From Dromaius novaehollandiae (lineage: Eukaryota > Chordata > Aves > Casuariiformes > Dromaiidae): a stretch of DNA of 64,000 nucleotides. The notes under the pieces are model-generated. The model searched no databases. It was not told the DNA's origin and worked only from the letters and a program-made list of their open reading frames with translations. The position numbers were made by a program, and so were the translations under genes. Below are positions 22,153 to 33,938 of the stretch, in pieces (position 1 is the first letter of the stretch; every line of letters starts with the position of its first letter). The stretch is taken from NCBI RefSeq assembly GCF_036370855.1, contig NC_088099.1:24333501-24397500 (forward strand). The letters run 5' to 3'.

Positions 22153-25100
22153 CTGCTAGCAAGTGGCATGTGTGCAACCTCCAGCTGCTGACAGTGGTTT
22201 ATCCCACCACTTGAGGAACTGATCACCCTTGCATGGCACAGATTCACAAGAAAAGTCATTTCCTTATGGTCCCAGATTGTTCCTGTCTAGACTTCCAGAG
22301 AAGTGGAAGGGAAACAGTCATGGTAGAAGCAGGTAGATTAAGTAGAAATGAAAATGAAAAAAAAAATCTCCAAATAATAAATAAATAGAGAAGATAATAA
22401 TGAAAGAAATAAAGCAGTCAGTGGGTGTGTGGGGGGGGGTGGCAACAGAAGATGGGCATGTAACGAAAAGCAAGGCTTTCAAACCAGGATAGGTATGGAT
22501 GGATAAAGAAAGAGTAGCAGGGTATCAGGTGAGGATTGGCTGTCCACGGCAAACAGGACGAGCTGGGTCTGCAGGAGCACCCAGAGGAAGCTTCATTAGT
22601 GCTGCACTTCTCAGAAGTGCCAACTCTGGTATTGTTTCTGAAGCAATTATTTACCTCCTGAACTGATATGAATTTCTTCTATAGCGGGGAGCTGAAAGTT
22701 GTAAGTTGTGTAGTTATACTAAATACTTGAGCATATTTCCAGAACAGGTTTTCCTTGATGATACTCTTGAATATACTCACCAGATATTAATTCTTGTGAA
22801 GCAGTCTCTTCCCACAGACAGATTTTTTCTCTGTGTAAAATAATAACCCATCTCTCTGCATCCTCATTGGAACTAGTTTTACTAATGATAACATTAAATT
22901 ATTTTAGGTCATTATTTTAATTTAGGTGATATAAAAATGCATTATACATCTATTTTAAAGTTTGTGGTATATTACATAGAACCAAACATTGAATTTCCTG
23001 TCCACAGTGGCAAAATCAAGCTATTGTATAATGCTTTTATCTTCTAATAGCAGGAAATAGTAAATTCAACTGGTGTGAAATACTGACATCAATAGTAAAA
23101 TGCCTGTTGTCTTGGAGATGAAAAGTTTCACTTTAACATAACAGTAGCATTTTAATACCCGATGTTGTAAATTCCTACTTGTGTTCTTTAAAAATCGTAG
23201 GTCATGTGAAAGTCAATATAGAATGATAGCAGTGTTGATGGTGATATCTCTTAAAGAAATTGCTCAGGAAAATGGCACCCAAACAGTATATCTAGAATCA
23301 AATTACCCAGACTAAGGAAACTATGGTAAAGTATCAGAGGCCAAGAGTCATGTTTTGTTTATTTGGCATTTTTGACTCAACTTCTGTAGTGAAAGGACTG
23401 TCAAAGAAATAGGCTAAGGCCTGGTACTTGAAGGTATTCATGCACTGTAAGCCTGTTTAGGTTTCCACTATGTCAGCAATAGAAGCACAGTGTCTATAGA
23501 CCTTCGACACTCTGGCCTAAAAGATTTACCCAGTACTGAAAAGGAAGTTAATGGCAGAACACTGATGATTGTACCTAAGGTACCCAAAAAATTTTGCCAA
23601 AAAACCCTTCTTGCTCTTGTAACTCTCAGAAATATTTTTAATGTATAGGAAGACTTTTCTTTAACCCTTTGCTTTATATTTATATATTTTATGATAAATA
23701 AGATTAAATTAGAAAGAAAGAATTAAAAGAAAAGCCTTCAGTTTGAATATGAAATAAACTACCATCATCGATTGCCTCCAGTAGGACTGCTTAATGTAGT
23801 ACAAGCTGACGAGAGCAGTTAATGTCTACTGCCTTTGCTTAAAATGATCTCAGATCTTAAGAACTCTGATGTTAATAAACACGGTAGCAATGCTGTCACG
23901 ACTATGAACTGATACTATTCCTTTGGGCAGAAAAGAGAGTAGGGATCCTGGAAAATAACCAGAATGTCAAAAGAATATTGCTCTTCTGGTTAGACAGGAA
24001 AAAAACATGTGTATTAAGAGCTGAACAAGACAGCTGTGAAGAAGAAAAGAAAAAGAAATTTCTAAGAGAAAACGTAGACTAGCTTAGCTATTGTCTGAGC
24101 AAATGAGGCCATCATGTGGCAAATTAAAGACATGACCACAGAGAGATTAATTGTTTTGGTGATATCAAGAACATAGACATCCATCATCATGAACACAAAG
24201 GAAACTGGTGTGAAAGTTCAGACACAGAAATTCCTCTTACCTTTTCATTTTTTCATGAGGAATTTTGGAGAAGTTTTAGAGGATCTCTTGCAATTCTTTA
24301 TAAATGAAAGATTCTTAGATGCAAAGCACATGCATTTTTTCTAACTTGTTATTTAAAGTATCACAGATAATAACAGAAGAATGAGACTCAGAAAGTATAA
24401 CCATGTCTTCAAAGGAATGATTTCAAATGCTTTCAGATGAGAACCAAGTGAGTAATGAAATTTTTGATGATTTATTGAACTCCTCAGGAAACTCCAGGAA
24501 ATGAAATTACAAACATCTGCAAAACTAGATTGTTGTATGCTTTATCAAACCTACCTATAACAAGCTGAACCTTGAAATAATAGTGTTATGAACTATAATT
24601 CTCAAATTAGCATGTACGAAGAGTAATGTCTGAGTTGTTTCTGATTTAGCATATATGTTAGTAACTGTCATCTTTAATTACTCATCCTCTTTACATTGAA
24701 GAATAGACAGGGACATGGAGATAAATCTTCTGTAGAGCTACCTACAGAAATTCTTGAGAAAAGTTGATTTGGATTAGGAGTTTCTATACTGAATTTAGTT
24801 TCTGAATGAAGAATCCATCATAGTTCCATAGTACTTTCTTTCTATCAGCCCTTCAGTATATGTGCATAAATTTTGTTTCTTTCTTTGTTTTTTGAATAAC
24901 CTTGTAGTGATTTATAGTTTTAGGGACTATGAAATACATGCATGTCAGTGAATGACTGAAGAGTTTGTACAACAAATACACATTGATCAATCCAACATAA
25001 AAATTATAAAGTGTGATATATATAGAAGTGAAAGTTAGAAGAAACTAATATTGGAGAAAGCCAAGAATGCCTAAGAAGAAAAAAGCATGAAGCTGATGTT

Positions 25101-26294
25101 GATCAAATTAGCCTGCTAGGACCCCAGGAGGAAATAGAGAGTGGATAATGCTGACCTGTTAGATCTCAAACCTGCAGTAGCTTATTATTTCTCAGTTCTG
25201 CACTGCCTCTTTTTATATATTGTTGTACATAAAGCTGACTTAATTAAATCCATTTGCAAATTAGGTGGGAACTAGAAACTACTGTGTCCGCATCCCTTCT
25301 CTCTAAGCACTGCTTCATTTTAAAATTTTACTTATCTTGAACCTGTTTTTTTTCCTAGATTCCACATTAATCGAGTTAATCACTTACCCTTCTTTCGCAA
25401 GTCATATATCTGTGAAACAAGACACAAGTCACATGGAAATAAGACTATTCCTCTTAGATGATGTAAGGACCATGGTATTTTATCTTAGAACAATTGTTTG
25501 CTAGTCAAACAATTTGTTAACATATTTTTCTCCTTTACTAAGCAAATAAATGATGATATAATTCCTGTCCAGGGACTCTTAAAGTGAATCTATAAAGACA
25601 CAGATTACATAGTTATATATGGAGACACAGTCCTTATTTTTAATTATTTAAAAAGCCTTCAAATATTTGGGCATTTTAAAACAGCCCCAAGCAATTCCTA
25701 TTATTTCCCTAAAAATGTCGCTGTATTTGGTGAATGTGAAGCAGCAGCCAGTGTTTCCAGATCTACCTTTATGAAATATGATGTAGTGCAGGTTCTAAGA
25801 TGCTTATTTTGGTAGAGCAGTCATTCAAGGCATGACTCATTTTCTCTAATCTAAGATATTGATGAGGTAGCTAATTGTGCTAATCATGCTTGTGTCCTTT
25901 TATGAAGAGAAACACTTTCGGGTTGTTGTTAAATGTGGCCTGCTAGTGACCAGTACTTTAGAACGGGATGAACTGTGCCCTAGATTTTATTGATCGGACC
26001 TTTGCTAACCATGAAGGAGGGAAGCCTGCTTAGAGCAATGAGCTTAGGCATGAATGTTCACTGTCAGATGCAGTCTAACTCTAGCCCTGTACAGCAATGG
26101 GATTAGAATACTGATGTCCTTAGTTAACAAAGTACAGCTAGAACAGAACATACAGAGCAATAAACATTCAAAGAAAAAAGCAAGTGGACTTACCTTACAT
26201 TGACAGGGGTTACTAAAGCTAGTTGTCCTTGTGTGTTCTGCTACTTTCCTTCCTGTTCCCTGCTTCTGATATATGTACAGTCCATGGCATTCAC

Positions 26295-26362
26295 AGTAAA
26301 GAAGGATTCAAGGTGGCTGTTGGCCCTAAGTAAAGAAGGATTCAAGGTGGCTGTTGGCCCTA
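26295..26362 (+). repeat. Perfect 34-bp tandem duplication
   Basis: Two adjacent identical 34-bp units (26295-26328 and 26329-26362), beginning agtaaagaaggattcaagg. Zero mismatches suggests a recent slippage or duplication event. Confidence 0.95.
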
Positions 26363-28942
26363 ATTCTCACTTTCTGCTTTCTGTTCGCTGCATTAAAATA
26401 AGTAGAATAAAATATAACATTCTATCTTAGAAACAGAGAATGAATGCATGATTAAAATACGTTGTTCTGGAAAATTTATCTAGAAGAAAGATTGGCTACT
26501 TGCCAATAACAGTTATTTAGACTGTCTACAGGTACATGTATGATTTGGGTACTCCTACACAAGAGTTACCAGCTGGAGTGTTCTAATCCCTTACAGTACC
26601 CATAGGTAGCGTACTCTGTTTCTCCTATCCTGCAAGTTGTCTTCCTCGTTCCTTTCAATGACCAAGCCTACAAGGTAGACTGGATTTTGAAAGAGAGGAA
26701 TAAGAGGAAGAGTTATGAGTGTACATATAGCAATATATCTTGAGGAAGAGCAGTTACAGACAGAAAACATATCTTCTTCAAATGATTGTCGATATGTCTA
26801 TCCATACTGTGAATGATTACAAGTAATACCCGCTGGCAAATGTTTGGAGGAGGTCTTCAGTATCACTATTTCTTCCAGGCAGAAATGCTATGAGGAAGGC
26901 TGTTTCCATAGACAGATATAGCAGCAAGAAAGTGACAACAGTTTCAAGGGTTAGTCGTAAGGAAGGAGAGTTAGTTCCCTTAATGCTAGATTGACTGGGG
27001 ACCAACATCAGGGTGGAAGGCTGTTGAATATCTCCTGACATGTGGGATAGTTAAGGAAGATCTTTGAGGGCATGTCTAAAGAAGAGACTAGTTGCAATCC
27101 AAAAATTATTTACAGTCTTATTTTGAAGCTGAGATGGTACACAGTCTATGGCATTGACAAGAGAAAATCCTTCAGAATCTTTAATGAGAGAGAGAACCCT
27201 GGAGATTATTTGTCCTCTTGCTCTATCGCAGAAAATGATAGAAGGGCTTAGCAGTAAAGTTTTGGTTGCATAAGCAACAGCAAATTGCCCTTATAGGGTT
27301 AAGTATGCTGGACAATGCTGGGAAGTAAAAGCCCATAATATTCAACATCTTGATAAGAATCTGCAGCAGGAAAAGCCTTCTAGACCCAAGAAATTTTTTC
27401 TTCCAAAAGCTCTCCTTTGATGATTTGTTTTTTCAGCAGAAGGGTTATCAGTCTGTTGAACTGGAATGCTTCTTGCTTCCTCTTTCCAACAAACAATGGC
27501 ATATGCTTCAAAAGTGTTTATGATTCTTAAGGTGATGCCAATGCTGACATTTTGTTATAGTTCTGTTCAAAAGATAATGGGGCAGAACGCAGAGAAAGTT
27601 GATGCAGGAAATGTGTGAACACTTTTAGACTACCTGCCTCTGGAAAGGTATGTTGTGCAGGTGACTGCAATTCCTGAAGGCTCTCTGAAGAAAGACAAGA
27701 CAGAAAAAGGGTATTTCATTTCAGAATAAGACAACATATATATTGCCAGCGCTTAGGGTTATTATGGTCAAATGGTAGTACTGGCAATGCTAAGAAGGAG
27801 CACTACTTGCTCAGACAAGTATCTTAAGATGCCGTAGGGTACCAAAAGGTCTCAGAGCCTAACTCAAAAGGCAGAGCCAGCAAGTTAGATTTCTTATGTC
27901 TCATAGGATAATAGTCCTTAAAGCAGAAATGTCCTAAGTCACTCAACCTTTCCTTTGGGTCAAGCATTATAACATCAAAGACTGGTTATAGAATATAGTG
28001 CACACGTTTTTTAGAGGTGGGTCACTGTCTTTATGGCTTTGTGACTAAAAAATACATGGATGGGGCGTTCGTTGGCAACATAGTAGTAGTGGGTGTGGTC
28101 TTCTGAAAGGCTGTGGTCTTCTGTGGTGAAAGCCGCGGTGCAATTATTAAAGCTTTCTATGGTGCATTTGAAAGCAAAGATCCATTTTCCTAAAGGAAAA
28201 GTGCTTACTTTCATTACAGCCCCTTTCAACCCAAAGTGAGTTGTTCAGTAATTCTTATGCAAAGTTTCAGGTAAATCTTGATGAAAGGGAAATACTTTTT
28301 TAAGAAATGAGGAAGAAGAAGATAGGGAAAAAATAAGTTGTTCTGAAAAGTTTCTATACTTGGTATTACTTTCTGAGGTAGATTTTAAACTATGTAGTGA
28401 AAATGTTGAAAAATGATTCTTGAATGTCTGCGTTCAACCAGACATTGCTTGTTTGATTTTCAGGGAGAGCTACCAGATTGTCTGGTAAATCAAGCATCTT
28501 TCAAACTAATTCACATTGGGGAGACAATCCAATCATTACTAATCCAATCATTAGAAATTCTATCATTAAAAATTAAAAAAGTTTAAAAAATTAAAATCCA
28601 GTAGTCAGCCCCCCCAAAAATCAACCTAAACATTTTCTCAATTGTTAATATTACAATGTAATAATGTTATAGAAATATCTATTCCCATCCTGCAATTGCA
28701 TGTATAACTTATTTATATTATCGTTCAGACAAAGAGACTTAGTCATGGACAAGAAACCTATGTGTCAGACAACATATAGATAATAAACAAAGAAGTTCAC
28801 TACTGCAGTGGTTTTCCGATGTGAGACAGGAACAGAAGCAAACAGATAAGTGATTCAAGAGAAATACAATGAGGCTGTGTCAATTAGCATTCTGGAGAGT
28901 GCCGTAAGAACAGAGATCAGCTTGACTGTCAGCACCTGAATT

Positions 28943-29046
28943 TGTGTGTGTGTGCATGTGCATGTGTCTGTATATATAAATATATACATATATTTATATA
29001 TGTACATATATTTATATATATGCATATATATAAATACATATATACA
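28943..29046 (+). repeat. TG then TA-rich microsatellite
   Basis: A (TG)n segment with TGCA interruptions followed by about 75 bp of alternating ATAT/TTTATATA/ACAT. Confidence 0.95.
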
Positions 29047-29174
29047 CCTGCATGTGGACAGATACACAAAATGTATCTATCTCAGGAATCAGAAACTGCT
29101 GTGACAGAAGTGTGGAAGACTGATAAATCAGGCAAGTTTTAAACTTTAAAACAAGACTTTACTGGATTGATATT

Positions 29175-29198
29175 CATTAACAATACACATTGTTAATG
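29175..29198. repeat. Inverted repeat, 10-bp arms
   Basis: CATTAACAAT and ATTGTTAATG separated by ACAC, a perfect stem with a 4-nt loop. Confidence 0.9.
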
Positions 29199-29247
29199 GT
29201 TAGTTCTTAATCATCATTAATCACTATTACTACATATTCAAGGCAAC

Positions 29248-29296
29248 AATCATATCCTAAATTAGGATCAGGACTAATAATCATATCCTAAATTAG
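29248..29296 (+). repeat. 18-bp direct repeat, 31-bp period
   Basis: aatcatatcctaaattag occurs at 29248-29265 and again at 29279-29296 without mismatch. Confidence 0.9.
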
Positions 29297-30243
29297 CAAT
29301 GAATATACAGTACCACAGAGCTGATGCCATGCAGTTAGCACTGGTGGTTACAGTCCTTGATCAGTTGCAGTCTTTTAGGGTCTTAGTCATCAAGGTGATC
29401 AGGGTCAAGAGCACTTCAGTGAAGGAAGCTGGAACTGAAAAAGGTGTCCTTCTCTCCAGCTCCTCCAACCCTCAATTTGAGTTCTCTTCCTTTTATAAGA
29501 TACTTCACTCTTTAGAGAGTTCCTAGCCCTTGGCCTCTGCCCCATAGTCTTTGGGATGCTGGAGGGTACACTTTCCGAGGCTGCAGAATGTGCCTTGTCC
29601 TTCTGATCAGTTCATGTTTTTTCTGATCTGCTGCTTCTTTTCCATGTCATACTAAAGCAGTTTTTTCCCAGCTCCCAAGGCTGCACTTCTTCAATGACAA
29701 GTAACTGACCATCAGTGAGATGTTCACAGTTATGGGACCCTTTTTTCAACCTATGCCCATATTTTTGAGACTTCTGCTATTATCCCAGGCTAAAACTCCA
29801 CATAACAAGAACCTCTGGCATCAAGCTCCAGCTGACCTGCAAGTTGTTGTAACAAGCTGATAACAAGCCTAGTAGGTCAGGGCTGGAGTCTTGCATAGTT
29901 TGCATAAGACACCATAAGGATAAGGCCTGAGGCTTGTTCTCAGCAATGGCAATACTATTTTTACTGAGCCACTAGGTACCAAGTGCTAAGGTACTAAGGC
30001 ACTATATATAGAGATATATGATTTGCAATATGTATGTTTACATATTGTTTACCAGATATGCCATATTAGTGTGCTTTTGTTAGCATTTAAGGCAAGCTAA
30101 TATTAAATTCTGTTTAGTAGGCTTCTACTATTACGGGTGCAATAGTCCCCTGCTTTGGCTACAAAATAAGGTGGTTTGAATAATGAACTAGCAATGAGGC
30201 ACTGGTACGTATTTACTTAGTATTTCCTGCTTTCATAGGATTT

Positions 30244-30311
30244 ACAAAAGGCCTTTTGTTTTGGACAAAAAACAAAAGTATCAAGACTGACTACTAATAC
30301 TACGTAGTATT
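30244..30311. repeat. Palindrome cluster just downstream of gene A stop
   Basis: Two perfect 16-bp palindromes: ACAAAAGGCCTTTTGT (30244-30259) and AATACTACGTAGTATT (30296-30311). An overlapping inverted repeat has 10-bp arms CTTTTGTTTT/AAAACAAAAG. They fall 45-112 bases past the stop codon, presumably in the 3'UTR, where they could fold in RNA. Confidence 0.9.
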
Positions 30312-30355
30312 GAAATAATTACAGTGACACTTCAGAGATAAGTACTGCCTTTAAT

Positions 30356-30562
30356 TTACATGTTGCATGGCCCAGACTGAACATTGACCAGAGAATAGTA
30401 GATGCCTTTTTCAGCTAAGAGTTGTTGATGAGTCCCTTGTTCTACAATCTTGCCATTCTGGACCACGGCAATTTTGTCAGCGTTCTGGATGGTGGACAGG
30501 CGGTGAGCTATCACAATGCAGGTGCGACCTTCTCGGGCTTTATCCAGGGCTTCCTGGACAAC
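30356..30562 (-). CDS. ABCB1: Gene A exon 28: NBD2 H-loop, C-terminus, stop
   Basis: 207 nt including [23 protein letters not shown] with the H-loop His, [20 protein letters not shown], and a C-terminal tail ending QSGPCNM. No AATAAA is visible for several hundred bases below the stop. An ATTAAA abuts the stop (too close) and an AGTAAA variant lies at 30217-30212, so the poly(A) site is unresolved. Confidence 0.95.
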   Translation of the reverse strand, partial: VVQEALDKAREGRTCIVIAHRLSTIQNADKIAVVQNGKIVEQGTHQQLLAEKGIYYSLVNVQSGPCNM

Positions 30563-30784
30563 CTGTTCAATGAACAAATTAAAAGGTGAATAAAAAGTAT
30601 AATGTCCTGGAATTATTCCTGGCAGTCTGTAGTGCCAAATACCTCAGCTGCCATCTCCTAAGTAAATTATAATACAGCAATGAGAGAAGGGGAATGTCTC
30701 TGGTTTTAGCTTCCAGTTTTAGATTTAGCCTGTGCTGGCAAGGAGTAAAAACTGTTATAGCAGATAATGCCATGAGAGCTAAGA

Positions 30785-31075
30785 GGAGGAGATGGAGCCA
30801 GGCTCTTTACTGAGATGCACGATGGGAGAACAGGAGAAAATAATCATAAATTGGAACAGGGGAGGTTCTGATTGGATGTAAGAAAAAAATTTCACTACAA
30901 GGATAATTAAGCATTGGAACAGGGACCAAGAGAACTTGCAGAATCTCCTTGGAGGTTTTCAAGGACTTGACTGGACAGAATCCTAAGCAACCTGGTCCGA
31001 ATCCAGTGTTAACCCTTGTCTGTGCAGGAGGTAATTCAACTGTCTTGAGCCACCTACTAGCATACCAGTTCTATT
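30785..31075 (+). mobile_element. CR1 LINE 3' fragment
   Basis: In intron 27 of gene A, antisense to it. Landmarks in order: gatggagccaggctcttt, attggaacaggggaggttct, agcattggaacaggg, gaatctccttggaggtttt, gacagaatcctaagcaacct and a gtgcaggaggt tail. All are in the arrangement of the CR1 3' region, with scattered substitutions and a decayed terminus. Confidence 0.8.
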
Positions 31076-31945
31076 GATTTTACAAGTCTCACGAATGATG
31101 TTTTTCTTAAAGCTCTCTGGCAGAAAAATATTAATGAGAATCTCAGCTTTCTTTTCATTATTCCTTGTGTTTATTAGTACAGAATACAATAAGATATGAA
31201 ATACTTGTACCTAAATGGCACATAATTAAGAAAGCAGAATCATGACATATTTTTAGTGGATTTCCCCCCCCCCCAAATTTTATGATTTTATGTCTAGCAT
31301 TGATCAAGATCTAGTCCATACGTTTTGAGCTTTTCAGGTTAAAGCTGTTATTATAGTCCCCCTGACCCTCCCAGTAAGTGCATTTGTAGTATCTATGTTG
31401 ATTTTCTACAGCCAAATTGTGCTACTGTTACACCAAGACTTCAGCTTTAGGCTTAAAAAAAGAAATATATAGCAATAGATTCTAGCAATGTTTTCCCTGT
31501 GGGTTTGCAAGTCAGCCATGAACAAATAGAAAGAGCTGGAAAGCAATGTGAGAAACAAGTACAATTTTCAGAAGCAAGACTTGATCATTTCCCAGAAAAA
31601 AAAGTTAGCTGTCAGTTCTGACAGCATCCTCATACTCTTCAGTTTCTGAAATTTGTTCCTCCTGATTCAATTCTGACAGCACTTTTCCAGTTGAAGCCTG
31701 CAGAATTCCAAGCGTAAAAATACCTTCTCCATTGCTACTTCAATCTGCCTACTCCCATATGAAGAGAATGATATGCTCTTCTGGGAAGGAGGAGTAGGTC
31801 ATTCATATTTGTTTATTAGCAGCATAAAAATATAATTTGCATAAAACATCCATATTTCAGCATTGGGCTTTATTTAATCTGTGAGAGTGAATATAATAAT
31901 CACAATATAAACAAACATGGTTTTAGATCCCAGACTCCTGGCTCA

Positions 31946-32104
<159 letters not shown>

Positions 32105-32349
32105 CTAGAAAAAATATTAAGTTCAGAAGATGAATGCAAATACATCAGTCCTGGAGTGGATTTAAGCATATCGATTAGTGATCCATAAACTGAATATTCC
32201 ATACGAATAGCTCTCTGAAAACAGATGTTCAGAATTCCTAGCAGTCACAAGCCTATAAATCTTTCTAAGAGACTTCTTTGTAGTGCTGAGTGTTTCATAA
32301 CTCTCAATGCCCTTCCCAAGCAACAGCTCCTGTAAGGTTGGAAAGCAAC

Positions 32350-32465
32350 ATTATTCTCAATCAGGAGGTGAGACACTGAGGCATAGTACAAGTCTATGAC
32401 AACACTGGGGATCAAATCCTGACTTTAAATTCTACAAACTAGCCTCCTAATCAATTATTCTAACC
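32350..32465 (+). mobile_element. MIR-like SINE remnant
   Basis: In intron 26 of gene A. gtgagacactgaggcatag, then ggggatcaaatcctgac and ctaatcaattattctaaccc keep the spacing of the MIR core: ACTGAGGC, GGATTCGAACC and TTAACCACT-type blocks. Highly diverged; recognition is from memory. Confidence 0.5.
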
Positions 32466-32530
32466 CACATTTGTTCATCATGAAGAAAAAGTAGCAACTT
32501 ATAACATGCATCAATTCTGGGCCACATACT

Positions 32531-32619
32531 TGTGTGTGTGTGTGTACACAGAGTATATGGCACTAAATATATGTATATACATAAATACACGCATATATGC
32601 ATGCGTATGTGTGTTTATA
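32531..32619 (+). repeat. TG/TA microsatellite
   Basis: (TG)n, an interruption, then alternating atgtatatacata and gcatatatgcatgcgtatgtgtg units, in intron 26 of gene A. Confidence 0.9.
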
Positions 32620-33459
32620 ATTAGAGCTTGGGGCAATTAGGTTTTAATTTAGGTTAATTAATCTCAGTTAAGTGGGATCAGTTAGGCCTCTGGACAAACT
32701 CATGTGTAGGTCACAGTAGTCTGTGACTTACTATATATTTTGTTGCACAAAGCACTCAAGTTTTATGAGACATCATTATGTATCACAATATTTCTTTACA
32801 CAGTTTTGGAAACAGCAGATCTCTTGATAATAGCCTTTAGAAACTAAATGAGATCTGCAAAAAATCTTGGACCTTCACCTCTGTATTTTTCAGGAAACAC
32901 AAAAAAGCAGCTAAACAGCCTAATATTAAGCTGCATATAAGCAACATGCAATTAAGCTGGCAAACTCCTTCCTTCAAGATGTTGTGGTTATCACAAGCTG
33001 ACATAGGTTAAAAATTGATTTGTCAAACTCACAGAAGAAAAGTCATTCCAGAACTGTTAAGCAATAAAACGTGATTTCTTTCTTAGGAAGTTCCTGAGTC
33101 ACAAATTATGCAGTTAGAAGAGAATTTAGGTGATTAAATCCTTAGCCTTTTCAAATACATTTCTATAGGCAAGTCCTGTTGGTCACCATCTGGGACAAGA
33201 TTCTGTGCAAAGCAGACCTGACTCAGGAACTTCATTCTTACATTATATTGTGTTGTTCAGACATATATGAAAGACTTGGTCATTTCTGAATCACAGAAAT
33301 ACTAGAAATTTCAATTCTTACTAAGTACAGCTGGAAGAAAATACCTATGATCAAACTGATTTGCATGAGAATCTTTGTTAATCTAGCTGAATCTTCATCA
33401 TCTTCTACATATGTTTGAGATAAATAGGAGCTGACAAAAGAAATTTCTAACTCTCTCTC

Positions 33460-33476
33460 AAAAAAAAAAAAAAAAA
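33460..33476 (+). repeat. Poly-A run
   Basis: 17 consecutive A after a (CT)n stretch in intron 26 of gene A. No SINE body is recognisable next to it. Confidence 0.9.
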
Positions 33477-33731
33477 TTACACACACTTCCAGCGCTCAGT
33501 GAGTTGTATGTAATTTGTTTTTCTTCTCTAATATCATAAACGTTCTGCTCTCCACATGCCAACGGTGTCTCCCAGAATAAAAATAAAGCACACTAAACAC
33601 AATAAAAAAAGGAAGACTTTAAAAACTAACTCCTCCAGGTCTATTTGCATCTTAGAGATTCAAAAATGGCACAATTTTTCCCACCACAAGTCACCCCCAG
33701 TTTTCAGTAGGAAAGAAAAGATATAACTTAC

Positions 33732-33938
33732 ATTTGGTAGAGATTCAATGAAGGAATGAATATTGGCTTTTTTTGCTGCACTAACAATTTCCTCACGTGG
33801 CACCTCCCGACTGTTATCTCCATAAGCAATGTTCTCAGCAATAGTGCAGTCAAACAGGATTGGTTCTTGTGAGACAATACCAATCTGAGATCTAAGCCAT
33901 TGGATATTTAGTGCCTTTGCGTTTTTGTCATCAAACAG
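33732..33938 (-). CDS. ABCB1: Gene A exon 26: NBD2 Q-loop
   Basis: 207 nt, 69 codons: [21 protein letters not shown]-loop [30 protein letters not shown] and [10 protein letters not shown]. Unlike NBD1, the usual Ser precedes the Q-loop Gln. Donor GTAAGT. Confidence 0.95.

Larger units (their letters stand above)
19540..30355. other. Interval between gene A stop and gene B exon 2
   Basis: 10.8 kb that must hold the 3'UTR of gene A and the untranslated exon 1, intron 1 and promoter of gene B. No CpG island, obvious TATA/initiator pair or AATAAA site could be assigned. Contents seen: GC-richer block 20.77-22.62 kb, a 34-bp tandem duplication at 26295, a TG/TA microsatellite at 28943, short direct and inverted repeats at 29175-29296, and palindromes at 30244-30311. 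The rest looks like unique AT-rich sequence. Confidence 0.6.

Noticed and set aside
28943..29046. CRISPR-like or tandem array impression from alternating blocks.
   Set aside because: Simple dinucleotide microsatellite in a vertebrate genome; no repeat-spacer structure.
29440..29960. Possible solo LTR downstream of gene A (TATA-like ttttataaga, composition shift).
   Set aside because: No matching terminal TG...CA ends, target-site duplication or known LTR sequence could be identified.
30212..30217. AGTAAA on the minus strand as poly(A) signal of gene A.
   Set aside because: A weak variant with no clear downstream GT-rich element; ATTAAA next to the stop is too close. Left unassigned.
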